Below, piece by piece: positions 23,307 through 33,280 of a stretch of 64,000 nt of DNA (position 1 is the stretch's first letter; every line of letters begins with the position of its first letter). The stretch covers positions 134,361,035-134,425,034 of the forward strand of contig NC_062222.1 of NCBI RefSeq assembly GCF_902686445.1. The letters run 5' to 3'. This stretch comes from Sciurus carolinensis. Lineage: Eukaryota; Chordata; Mammalia; Rodentia; Sciuridae. A program made the translations under genes and the position numbers. The notes below the pieces were generated by a model. That model was not told the DNA's origin. It saw only the letters and a program-made list of their open reading frames with translations, and made no database searches.

Positions 23307-24000
23307 ATGGGCAACCTCCTTTCTACCTGGAAAATGCCTCAATTATCCCCTTTACAGAAATTCTGCCCCAGAGAGGCCTTAAAGTAAAAACTTCTGACCT
23401 TGATAAGTTTTGGGATGAGACTATAGTTCTGGCACCTTGGATTAATCCTGAAAATATTTGGGACCCACAAATCTGGATGCGGGTCCTTCCTTTGGCCAGA
23501 AAAAGGGAGGTTCATGATGGTCACTTCCCCCCACTACTTTTTATCCTGTTCTCCTATCGCGTCCCTCCAGGGTTCCCCTACTGAAGCTATACTTCCCGAC
23601 TTCCTCATGTGTTCAAACAGTTGTTGATGGCACTATTTCTGATGAGCTCGCTAAGGATATTCTTGTTAAACAACTTGTTTGGGAGGGAGCCACTACAGCT
23701 GTTAAAGATGCCATCGCTCCTCTCCACACAGAACCTATAGCCAAGTGGATTCAAGCCAGAATTTCCTCCGCTCCCTCCTTCTGACCCTGTCTCTCCTTTT
23801 CTGCCCCAATCTGCTCTTGCTACATCCATGGAACGCTTCTCTGCAGTCTGCCTCTCACCCAGCCGCTTTTACTGTTTCACCTACAGGACTCCCTATCTGC
23901 TGGGGATGCCAGCAACCTGGTCATGTCTTGCGCTTCTGTCCTCTTCGCAATAACCCCGAACACAAACAGTAATCCCAGACCAAAGACCCCCTGCCCATAG
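23307..24000 (+). pseudogene. gag: gag remnant (matrix, part of capsid, nucleocapsid)
   Basis: Gag forms the virion core. The likely start is the ATG at 23,307, because the next codons are Gly-Asn, giving the N-terminal glycine used for myristoylation. That frame stops at 23,385. The matrix-like pattern (KVK..DL.KFWDE...PW) continues in another frame to about 23,500. A third frame from about 23,605 to 23,760 resembles the end of capsid. A zinc knuckle with intact CX2CX4HX4C spacing is at 23,898-23,939. A second knuckle near 23,980-24,010 is interrupted by a stop. Most of capsid is missing: about 690 bp remains where betaretroviral gag needs around 2 kb. At least three frame changes are required, so nothing functional remains. 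Confidence 0.8.
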
Positions 24001-24095
24001 TGTAAAAAAGGGTCTTCTGCCCTTTCTCCTGCGGTACCTTTAAACTCTCAAAGGGGCATCCCTCAGCCCAGCAAGTAAGAGGGACTTCTACTGCT

Positions 24096-24420
24096 TAGGT
24101 TCATTGGACATTACCTAAATTAGATACTAAGCCCAGGGTGACTTTCATTCTAGATGGAAAACCTGTTAAAGGTTTAGTAGATACAGGAGCTGATGTTACC
24201 ATTATTGATGCTGTTACTGCTGCTCAATTCTCTTGGAAATCTGAGCAAGGTCCAAACATAACAGGTGTTGGAGGCCTTCAACCTTTACATAAGTTTGCCT
24301 CCTCAGTCATTTGGCGAGGTATGGTGAAAAAGGAGCATTCCATCTGCCAATTGCTGAGGTGCCTAATACACTCTGGGGACGAGACCTCCAACAATTAGAT
24401 GTGGTCCTTACTATGGATGA
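24096..24420 (+). pseudogene. pro: pro remnant (aspartic protease)
   Basis: The retroviral protease cuts Gag and Gag-Pol precursors. The active-site block Asp-Thr-Gly-Ala-Asp is intact at 24,180-24,194, preceded by the usual Leu-Val and followed by Val-Thr-Ile-Ile. The flap-like Gly-Val-Gly-Gly motif follows near 24,265. A frameshift near 24,305-24,320 moves the C-terminal part (with the Leu-Trp-Gly-Arg-Asp end motif near 24,372) into another frame. Placement after the nucleocapsid knuckle and before RT, in its own frame, is the betaretrovirus arrangement. Confidence 0.85.
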
Positions 24421-24539
24421 CAAAGCCTTTTGTGATGAAGTCACTGTTCATAAGATAGGTGTCTCTGGTAGGAACACCCCCAATTCTGGAGGCCACTGTT
24501 CCTCCTTTAATCCCCTCACCTCCCATCCCTATCGAGTGA

Positions 24540-25770
24540 GATACCTCTTCACCAATCTGGGTGGATCAGTGGCCTATTCTTGAACCAAAACTCTCCATAC
24601 TCAAAGAACTTGTTCTGGACCAATTAAATCTTGGGCATATTGAGCCCTCAGAGAGTCCACATAGTACTCCTACTTTTGTGATAACCAAGAAAAATGACAA
24701 ATATCACTTGCTACAGAACTTAAGAGAAATAAACATATGAAGAAAATGGACTATGCAGCCTGGGTTTCCTCACCCTGTGTGTATCCCTTTAAACCATCAT
24801 ATCGTGACTGTAGGTATTAAGGACTGTTATTTTTCTATCCCAATAGCCCCTCAGGATAAACCTTTTTTTTTTTTGCCTTTACTGTATGGGAACCCAATTT
24901 AGCACTCCCTGCAGCGAGGTATCGATGGACAGTGTTACGACAAGGAATGAAAAATAGTCCTACCATGTGTCAACAGTATGTTTCCTATGCTCCTAGGCCT
25001 TTGCAGGACAATTGTTTTATTCTTCACCATATGGATGATATCTTACTTGCTTATGAGGATGACTCAGTTATGCCAATGCCTCCATTTGCTGTTAACCAAT
25101 TTGGATGCTCTTGGGCTAAACACAGCAAAAAGATAAAATTCAATCTTTTGCCCCTTTTGAATTTCTTGGTTATAAAATTACTCATTCAGTTTGACCTCTA
25201 AAGCCCTCCTTACATATCTGCCCCTCCTATAGTCTTAATCAACTGCAACAATCATGTGGTCAATTAAATTGGATTCAACCTTTTCTAGCTATTCCACCAC
25301 ATTCTTTTACTCCCCTCTTTGATTTACTCAAGAAGGGCTCTTGTCCTTCAGTCCAAATCTCTATCCCCAGCAGCAAAGGAGGTACTTCACATAGTGAATA
25401 ACAAACTCAATTCCTTGCAAACTAAAGACATTCGCTTTCGGAATCTTTGGCAGGAATAATTCTAGAGACCCTTGGACTCACTCTTGGTGTGCTTTGACAA
25501 TCCTCAGGGCCCCTAATATGGGTATACCCTGCATGGAGTGATTATCATAAGATTACCAGCAGACTAGACACTATTCTACTGTTAGCCTTAAAGGACCACT
25601 ATTATTCAAAAAGGTTCCTAGAGATTCAGATACATTAATTCTACCATTTGCCAAACTAGAAATTATTGCAATCAAGCACCCTTTTTCAGATATTACTACT
25701 GGACTATACTGGACAAGTATGATAATCATTTATCTCCAGATAAGATTATTCAATCTGTTGAAGAGCTCCA
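24540..25770 (+). pseudogene. pol: pol remnant: reverse transcriptase
   Basis: Fingers and palm parts are recognisable from about 24,561 (the VDQWP-type start of mature RT) through a Pro-Gln-Asp-Lys-Pro block near 24,850. The catalytic Met-Asp-Asp is at 25,031-25,039, preceded by His where Tyr or Phe is usual. A run of 13 T at 24,862-24,874 lies where the family has a short aromatic motif and probably caused a frame change. The thumb/connection continues in changing frames to about 25,770 with several stops. Its substrate would have been the viral RNA primed at the lysine-tRNA site. It is not functional. Confidence 0.85.
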
Positions 25771-25779
25771 AATCACTAA

Positions 25780-26195
25780 GCCTCTACATGGCTTCTCTTC
25801 AAGCGGCCCCATTCCCTGTGCTCCATGTGCCTTTACCGATGCCAATCAAGTATCGTATGGAGTTAAGTCACCCTCCAAGCCGGACATTTGCCATATTGAG
25901 AAGCACTCAGGATCCGTGCAACTTGGAGAAATAAAGGCACTTGTTCTTACCCTAACTGTAATGCAGGATTCACCTCTTAATATTTTCTGATAGTCGATAT
26001 ACTGTTCAGCTTGCAAAAGTCATTGCCTGTGCTACCTTTCAGTCTTCAAATGCTCCCATTGACCAAGCTATCATTTTACTCAAAGTCCTAACTGGAAACA
26101 GAAAACATCCTTGGTTCATTTCCCATATTAGATCCCATACTAATCTCCCAGGACTACTTGCATCCGATAATGACCAAATTGATCAATCCCATTTT
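25780..26195 (+). pseudogene. pol: pol remnant: RNase H domain
   Basis: This domain degrades the RNA strand of the RNA-DNA hybrid. It starts with a Phe-Thr-Asp motif near 25,832 (catalytic Asp codon 25,838-25,840), where the following residues depart from the usual Gly-Ser. The Ser-Asp-Ser catalytic motif is near 25,986. The His-x-Arg-Ser-His-Thr-x-Leu-Pro-Gly signature shared by betaretroviral RNase H lies near 26,120-26,160. One main frame covers most of the domain, making it among the better preserved parts of pol. Confidence 0.8.
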
Positions 26196-26199
26196 TGTG

Positions 26200-27065
26200 G
26201 AAGTTCCTCCATAACTCCATTGAAACAACCACATATCCTTCACCAGAAATTTCACATATCTGCAAAAAATTTACAAGTCCTTTTCCTGGAACTTTCTTTA
26301 AGCCAATGTAAACATCTTACCCACAAATGTACTTCCTGTGCTCCTTTTGCCCCTCTCGGGCCATTGCAGCAAAAAGGTGTCAACCCGAGAGGGCTTTCAC
26401 CTAATAAGCTATGGCAAATGGACATTATATTCCCTCTTTTGGGAAGTTAAAATATGTTCATGTCATAATAGATACTTACTCTAAATATATTTTTGCTATG
26501 GCCTAATCAGGTGAAAAGGCTATTCATGTTATTAAAGCAGTAAAAACTGCTATACTTATAATGGAAGTACCATGGGAAATAACTGATAATGGTCCTGCCT
26601 ATACGTCCCAAGATTTTTAATCATTTGTTGATTCTTGCAATATCAAATGTAACAGAAATCCCTTACAACCCTCAAGGACAAGCTATAGTTTAAAGAACTC
26701 ATCGTACCTTTAAGGAAACAATTGCTAAACAGCATCTTACCCATCCTTGTTATGACCCTCATTTGGTGCTTGTCCATGCCTTTTCTCCCTTAATTTCCTC
26801 ACATTTGATGAGAGTAATATATCCCCTGCATACTAACACTGGGATTCCTCATCAACTCATTTTCTTCTGCCTTTAGTTAGGTGGAAAGACCCCATATCAT
26901 CTCAATGGCATGGGCCCCATTCCCCTTCTCTCTCAAGGTAGGGGATATGCTTGTGTCCTTCCAGAAACCAGCAAAACTCCTGTGTGGGTTCCTGCAAGGA
27001 ATGTCAAATTTGTGCTTAACTAAAATGCTCCTCATGATATACCTTGCTACACTGTTAAGGTAGGT
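26200..27065 (+). pseudogene. pol: pol remnant: integrase
   Basis: Integrase joins viral DNA to the host chromosome. The N-terminal zinc domain has a His-x4-His-like pair near 26,232-26,253 and the Cys-x2-Cys pair at 26,328-26,339. The first catalytic Asp is in a Trp-Gln-Met-Asp block at 26,421-26,423; the second is in Thr-Asp-Asn-Gly at about 26,585. The catalytic Glu position is a TAA stop at 26,691-26,693, between intact Pro-Gln-Gly-Gln and Arg-Thr-His blocks. Further stops and frame changes follow. A C-terminal Arg-Trp-Lys-Asp-Pro block near 26,880 and a Val-Pro-Ala-Arg-Asn-like block near 26,988 mark the end of the domain. Confidence 0.85.
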
Positions 27066-27149
27066 CAATTCATAACGGAAATTCACCACACGACCCCTAC
27101 AAAATAAAATGGGTAGTCAAAAACACAATCTGGTCACACACTCACTACC

Positions 27150-28207
27150 CAAGAAGGCATATCTACCCTTGATGAGTGCTACCCTCAGTTATCCCTTTCT
27201 ATGTGTTCACTGGGCCCCTCTCATACGGGCACCATTTGGAGGCAAAAATCCAGATGGAAACCATCTGTAGATACTAAACGAGGCTGCTGTACTGTCCCCC
27301 CAAAAACACTTGTTAAGAAAGAATTCTATGTTTGTTCCACCCATATTCAACAACTCTCCTCCCTAAGAAATATAGCATATACATGTGGGGGAACCTCTCA
27401 TTTTTACTGTGCACAATGGGCTTGTGTCTCTAATACTACAACTGGTTGGTCCAAAGTTCAGGATATTACTGTCCATTGGGCTTCCCCAGAAACTTCGTAT
27501 GTCAACCCACATTCTGTAAGCGTCCCTAACGTGTACCTTAAAGAGCAATTTACAGACCTTGCAAAACGGACAGATTGGACAGCCCCAAAAAACTGGGGGA
27601 TTCGGGCAATTGTGTATGGCGCAGACCCAGGCACTTTCTCTATACATCGGTAACTTGGGCCTCTTGGGGTACCATCCCTACCAAATGTTCTCCCAAAAAC
27701 AATGGAGAAGGCATTAACTGCTCCTCCTCCAACAGGTACCACCACTTCTACCTCCCTTCCCGTCATTACCGCTGCTCCCAGCGACCTAGAAGCCACTTTT
27801 TGCCTCCTCCCCCCTTTTACAGATTGTCAATGCTTCTTTCTCCCTTATCAACCTTACGCACCCCAATCTCACTTATCCTGGGTGTTGGATATGCGTAAGT
27901 CCCCATATGCCTCTCTATGATGGTCTAGCTATACCTAATGGATATGATGAACATACCACAATAGAGAAAATACTCTTTCCTCTTGTTACAATGCTAAACA
28001 TTGAAGGAAAAGAATTGTGTTGTTTCCAACAGAGTATATATCCCTTCAAGTTTTAGCTCTGTAATTATGAGCACACAACTCCAATGATGCCAAGTATTAT
28101 ACTGGTAAAAATGAGACATGATGGTACTGTGCATCTGGACCTACTACGATCTCAGGGTCCTTACTATATAGACAGAAAAACTATTGTGTGCTAACACTTC
28201 TAGTTCC
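27150..28207 (+). pseudogene. env: env remnant: surface subunit (SU)
   Basis: SU binds the host receptor. A 150-codon frame at 27,201-27,653 carries the Cys-Gly-Gly and Tyr-Cys-Ala-x-Trp patterns typical of the gamma/type-D SU N-terminal region. Another frame carries the Cys-Trp-Ile-Cys motif at 27,883-27,894, which in these viruses links SU to TM by a disulphide. The segment between the receptor-binding region and CWIC is short, implying deletion, and stops follow CWIC. The open end is cut at 28,207 by the nested LTR, before the expected SU/TM cleavage site. Betaretroviruses of the MMTV type lack this SU architecture, so env has a different ancestry from pol. Confidence 0.8.
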
Positions 28208-28677
28208 TGTCGGGGTTTCTAGAGCCCCCAGCCTTAGACATGGTCAAGATGGCGCCTGACGCTGAGCCAAAAGCGGCCAGCTATACAGTAAACAACCAGC
28301 GAATTCCAATGATTGGCTAGTTAACGATGTGATTAGAGCATGCCCCCCCTCGTGTACCCATCCTGTGCCTGCAGCTGTCCACGTTTATCTCGTGTACTCT
28401 CCCCTGATTGGTTGAAGTGTATATAAGCTTGGTAACCTCCTGGGTGCGTGGTAGCTGAAGCCGGGAGTAGAAGGGAGTGCGAGCGAGGGCGAGAGCCGAG
28501 AAGCGGAAGAAGCGGCCGGAGCGGGCGAGAGCCGAGCGGGAGAAGAGTGGAGTGCAGGAAAGGGAAAGAGAGCGAGAGAAGGGGACAGAAAGGAAGGAAG
28601 ACTGTGCATAATAAACTTCCAGAGCTTCAGACATTTGCCGTGTCTCTCTCTGCGGGCAGAGGGGACGCGACAGTTCC
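28203..28677 (+). mobile_element. Nested solo LTR with perfect 5-bp target duplication
   Basis: A 465-bp LTR (28,208-28,672) inserted into env. It has perfect terminal inverted repeats TGTCG/CGACA and identical GTTCC flanks at 28,203-28,207 and 28,673-28,677. Internal signals are complete: inverted CCAAT (GATTGG) near 28,406, a TATA box TATATAAG at 28,420-28,427, a GA-rich purine region about 28,460-28,600, and AATAAA at 28,610-28,615 followed by U5. No gag, pol or PBS is attached, so LTR-LTR recombination has removed the body. The crisp ends show it is younger than the provirus it interrupts. It may retain promoter and polyadenylation activity. The family is not named; a 5-bp duplication does not by itself place it in the ERVK class. 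Confidence 0.9.
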
Positions 28678-29205
28678 AAGAGTAACTTTTATAGAGGAAT
28701 AAGAAATGATAAAAAAATAGGCAAAAAAGAGTTGACCAGTAGTATTCCTACCAGCCTGGCAACATTGGGTATAGGGCTGGCATTGGCACTAGTACGGCAG
28801 CACTTGTAAAAGGAGAACCACAATATAGAGTATTTAAGGCACTCATTACTGAGGATATAGCTCCATTACAGAAACAAATGGATCGTTTAGAAAACTCAGT
28901 CGATTCCCTCGCTGAAGTCGCCCTTCAGAATAGAAGAGGACTTTATTTACTCTTTACAACAAGGAGGAGTATGTGCTGCTTTAAGGGGAAAATGCTGTTT
29001 CTGTACCCGTAATTCAGGTATTATCAAAGACTCTGCAGCTATTTTACATGCACGCATAAGTGAGAAAAAAGGAATTAGAGCTCTTTAAGCCTTGGTATCA
29101 AACACTGAGTTTAGTCCATGGTTAACTTTGAGATCTACCCTGTTGGGCCCTATAATTATCATATGTATGTTACTATGTTTGTTCCCAAGTGCACAGTAGA
29201 GGGGT
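28678..29205 (+). pseudogene. env: env remnant: transmembrane subunit (TM)
   Basis: TM carries the fusion machinery and anchor. After the nested LTR, a fusion-peptide-like hydrophobic Gly/Ala/Leu stretch is near 28,760-28,800, followed by a heptad-like helical region. The immunosuppressive-type region starts at about 28,924, and CX6CC is at 28,972-28,998. A frameshift lies just upstream of it (near 28,955), so the two halves are in different frames. A hydrophobic membrane anchor is encoded near 29,130-29,190. No polypurine tract or 3' LTR follows that I can identify. The layout is that of gamma/type-D TM subunits. Confidence 0.85.
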
Positions 29206-31429
29206 GTGGAAGAAATTTAGGTGTCAGTTGGGATGTACCCAACTCTGGTCAACCCTGACGAGTATAGCCACTGTTGGGCCACTGTGGCTCACATCTTTAA
29301 CTTCCCAAGGTGGAGTAGACTGAGCATGGAGATCCGAGAACCACAGATCTGGGCGCCTAGGAGGGTGAGGAGACTTAGGTGACCATGCCCACAGTATCTG
29401 CCTATGAAATCCAAATCCAGTGCAGCTTCCCAGAGGTAGTGACCATCCCCAGGACAGCACGTGGAAAGGTTTCTGCAATTCTCAAAAGGTGATGACCCCA
29501 CCTTTGACACAGGGCTACAATTATCTGGCAAAGAATGATCACAGGACAATGTAGGTTGTGTCCAGGAGGGTCTGGGATGATGGGAGTGGGCAAACAGTCC
29601 CTGGCAGAACGCTCCCACTAGAGGGCAGACAGACCTCTCAGGAGGTTCTGCCAGGACCGAGTCAAAGGGCTTCCAACAGCTCCAGGCTCCCTCCTCCTTA
29701 TTCAAACCCAAGAATATTGAGAAGGAAGTACGGTTGGCTCGCTTAGAATTCCAGGGAACTGAAGAGAGGAACCAATTCTTCAACAAAACAACCGTTAGCT
29801 TCTCGGATTCTAACAAGACACTGTCCTATGAGATGCAGTGCAAGGAAAGGACACCTTACAAAACAAAGTATCCAATAGGTTTCCTCCCTTAACACATGGA
29901 GGTAAGTTGAAGTGCAATACTTGGTGGTCAATGTCCACACAAGTTCAGAAATCCAATTCTTCATTTCCATTACATCCCATGAGCAAATGAGACCTTTTTA
30001 CCTCATCTAAGAGCAACTCCTGCCAGGAGGTCTGACATGAGGTAAATAACTTCACATGTTTACCCAACATATCTAACATTTCTCTTCCAGAGAAAGCATG
30101 ACACATAAAAGGACATTGCCCTTTTAATGAAAGGTAATATAAGCATCCTTCACCTTCTATGCTCAGCTTGTGGCCTCCTCTGGTATTTGGCTTAAGCATG
30201 CATCGGAGAAGGCAGAGGCAACCTTCTGGAAGAGCTGTGTAGATAATCGCCCCAATACCCCCCAGGAGAGGAAACAGTCTCCATCACAAAGCTGGAATAG
30301 GGAGCTCCTTGCTGCAGCGGGTGCTGTGCCTGCCTTTTCTGAAGAGGCCCATGCAGCATATTCTGCAAAAGTTGGGCTGCAGAGAGCCAAACTCTAGCCC
30401 TTCTGTCTACTTGATTTCATACTAAGTCACATCCCAGCAGTACAGGGATACCAATGCCTTGGCACAGAAAGGCTGAGGTGGTGACAGGAATTTTAAGTGA
30501 CCAGACTCCAGTTCCCAGGATGTCCATCCTGGGATCCATTCTACCCAATTCTAAATTGATCTCCAATAGGACAGAGCAGTAGGTCCCTGCCGGTGACCAG
30601 CTGAATACATCCCCCTTCACCCACTACTCTCCAGTCTCACTGGCTCGCCTTTGTCTTCTGCGTTTTCTGGGATCACTTCCCAATGAAGATAGCTGTGACC
30701 TCATCATCAGAAGCTGGGGACATGGTGTTTGAGACATCCATAGGTAGCTGATGGACAGATAGGACTGAGGTGACCGAGAAGCAGTGAGAAACCAGGAGGC
30801 CATTACCACCAAAAAAAGGTAATTAACATAAGAGGAAAAGGGAGGCAGAATTAAGAATGAGGTTTCAAAACACTCCCAGCCCTGATCCTGGAAGAGGGTC
30901 TGACCCTGAAGATGAGCCAGGTGGCCCCAAGGTAGTAAATGCAGGTGACTTCCAAAAGCGGATACAGCATGGAAACATCCTGCAGAGCAGCCAGAAGGAA
31001 GGTGACCCAACCAACGTCCTCACTTCCTCCAGTTGAGGCCCTTTTCAAACTTCCAGTCTCTAAGATTCAGTCTGGTACATTGCAGCAAGAAATATAGCAA
31101 CTACGCACAATTGGTGCAGCACCTCAGGCTTTATGTATGAAGGAACTCAGAGCGAGTCAGATGTAACTAGTGCATGAAGGAGTCACGACTCTTTCCCTAG
31201 GGACTGTCAAAATGACATTCTTCTAGACTTCCAATATAGACAAGTGAAAAGCCTTCGTTTAACTTCAAACATACTGGCACAAATGCCTTGAAAGACAGTT
31301 TAACTCTTGAAGACAAACTAGGCACTAAAAGTTTTCAGTGCAGTATGTAATTAAAAATCTTCCCACATAGTATTCTCTGCTCCCAGATGACTTGCAGATT
31401 TCACAGATTTTAAAATCTGGGTAGACCAG
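29206..31429. other. Gene-free stretch
   Basis: About 2.2 kb of host sequence after the provirus. The longest frames (175 codons minus strand, 29,816 to 29,289; 128 codons minus, 31,010 to 30,624) have no recognisable motif. A short CTGGGATCACTTCC...CAATGAAG string near 30,667 recalls one near 1,773 and may be another diverged duplicate, but it is too short to claim. Confidence 0.5.
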
Positions 31430-32280
31430 TTTTGTAAGTATTCCAATTATGACTGGAATTGCTATTTTCTTACCAGGTTCACTATTGGTGTATAGAAAGA
31501 CTACTAGTTGTATATTGATCTTGTATCATACTTCGCTGAATTCTTTCAACTCTAGAAGACTTCTGAGTTTTATTTTAGGTCTTCTTAGCATAGAATATCT
31601 ACAAGTCAATAATTTGACTTTTCCCATTTGTATCCCATTAAATTCCTTATCTTTCCTAAATGCTCTAGCTAGAGTTTCAAGTACTATATTGAACAGAAGT
31701 AGTGAGAGTGGACATTCTGGTCTTGTTCCTGATTTTAGAGGAAATGCTTTTAGTTTTTCTGTATTTGGAATCTTAGCTTGGAGTATGTCACAGTCTGTCA
31801 TTAGAATAAGTTCCTTCTACCTGTAGTTTCTTCACTGTTTTTAAACAATGGGTGCTGATTTTGATGAAGGCTTTTTCTGCATCTATTGAAATTTGATTTG
31901 TTCATTTCATTTATGTGATGAATTTCATGTATCAATTTGCATATATTGAAAACTTGCATTACTGGGTTGAAATCCACTTGATCGTGGTATACAATCTTTA
32001 ATGTAAATTGCTAAATATTTTAATTTTTGCATCTGTGTTCATCAGGGATATTGGTCTGTAGTTTTCTTTGATGCGTCCTTATCTGCTTTTAGTATCAGGA
32101 TGATACTGGCTTCATAGAATCAATTTTTGAGTGCCCCCCTCCCCCGACTTTCTACTTTATAACTTGAAGATTGGCATTAGTTCTTGAAAGGTCAGGTAGA
32201 ATTCAGCGAAGAGCTCATCTGACTCCAGCCTTCTCTTTGTTAGAAGGCTTTCTATGTGGAGATATTCTCCAAATGGTGCT
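31430..32280 (-). mobile_element. L1 ORF2 fragment, antisense
   Basis: A minus-strand L1 segment covering part of the reverse transcriptase domain. The minus frame 31,801 to 31,526 carries the L1 RT block with FPLKSGTR, a [12 protein letters not shown] motif and a following charged helix, with a missense change in the usual Gly-Cys-Pro motif. Upstream on the minus strand are strings matching the rest of the palm. Further plus-strand strings (GGTGCTGATTTTGATGAAGG, CATCAGGGATATTGG, CTGTAGTTTTCTTTG) are antisense L1 ORF2. Indels and stops show it is old. It ends before block X copy 3. Confidence 0.85.
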
Positions 32281-32489
32281 TTTTCCAGGTAACTGAAGAA
32301 AGAATAGCCTACAGGCAACATTCCTGACCCGAAAGGGTTCAGAGAAGCTTGCTCTTTTGAGTGTACCACCGGATCCCTCCTCATGAATCATAGGTTGGGA
32401 CAGCTGCCTAAGCAGCTGGACATTTCCAGATGTTCTCCCTGGGGGAAGAAATGCAAAGCAAGCTCCTCCTGATCAACACTTCTTGAACC
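32281..32489. other. Short unannotated spacer
   Basis: Non-coding DNA between the L1 fragment and duplicated block X copy 3; nothing else seen. Confidence 0.4.
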
Positions 32490-33280
32490 TTCATCGCTAT
32501 CCTTTAGGGCAGTTACCTTCCAAGCTTTCTGAATGAGCTCAAAAAATAAGATGCAGTTCAAATGTGAAAGGGGCCGAGACCTGTACATCAACAAGAGCAG
32601 CTGCTCGCCTATCATGAAGCTCTGGCTCGCTTCCCACCTTAGGAGACTGGCAGCCCAGAACTACTCCCACTGCCATGATGGAAATGAGTTCAGAAACCCA
32701 ATTCTTGGAGACAGTCTTTCCAATTCAGCAGAATGGGTGTGTTGATGTGACCTGATCAACACTATTTCCAGACATTCTGGGCCAATCACATTGGAGGAAA
32801 TCAAGGTGTCGGTAGGGTTATCTCCCTTTCTGGCTCCTCTATATTCAGTGATAACTGAAGAGAAAGTGGCTAACAGCAAAATATATTCTGCCTTGCTTTG
32901 TATCTCCACTAGGCTAGTTTGTAAGATGCTGTATCTACCATTGACCTCCAGAGAAATTAGATTTCAATCTGTCACCATGACAGATAAATGGCTTAGTAGA
33001 GACCATGCTCTACCCAATGATCCCAAGGCAGAGAAATACAACTAGGAGTGTTCCATACAGATATAGGCCATAATTTATACTCAGGACACAAATCAATGAC
33101 AGCGAGCCCCCCATCCCCATTTTCACGTTCTGAGAGGTTGACAGAAGCAGTTTCCTTATTACTCCTTAGCCTTGACTACCCTGCTAAGAGGGTTTCCTGC
33201 CGTCACCAAGGTAGCTATTCCTTGGTAGCCACAGACACTTTGCCAACTCCCAGTGGAATTGAAGGTCAGAGGGAAGATTG
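32490..33280 (+). repeat. Duplicated block X, copy 3 of 3
   Basis: The most complete copy: its first 270 bp match 600-960 (copy 1) and its later 450 bp match 20,430-20,970 (copy 2). Links to copy 1 include the AGGGCAGTT...CTTCCA.GCT block, GGACCTG/GAGACCTG, AGCA.CTGCT and AGGAG.CTGGCAG...CAGAA. Links to copy 2 include TACCATTGACCT, AGATATAGGCCA and CACTTTGCCAA. The overall order is the same in all copies, so they are collinear duplicates. No shared open frame. An 85-codon frame (33,048-33,305) is not matched in copy 2. Confidence 0.65.

Larger units (their letters stand above)
22600..29205 (+). mobile_element. Degenerate endogenous retrovirus, beta-like pol with gamma/type-D-like env
   Basis: A proviral remnant in the order LTR end, primer binding site, gag, pro, pol (RT, RNase H, integrase), env (SU, TM). 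The PBS resembles that for lysine tRNA. Gag, protease and polymerase are betaretrovirus-like (class II ERV). The envelope instead has the CWIC motif in SU and CX6CC in TM, as in gammaretroviruses and type-D betaretroviruses such as the Mason-Pfizer group. Every gene is broken by stops or frameshifts. The total is about 6.6 kb including a 465-bp foreign LTR, so much is deleted, chiefly in gag. No polypurine tract or 3' LTR can be recognised after the TM anchor near 29,200, so the 3' end appears lost. The 5' LTR start is not defined; 22,600 is a working value. Confidence 0.85.

Noticed and set aside
29289..29816. 175-codon minus-strand frame next to the provirus
   Set aside because: Composition and position suggest chance; no retroviral or host motif was recognised.
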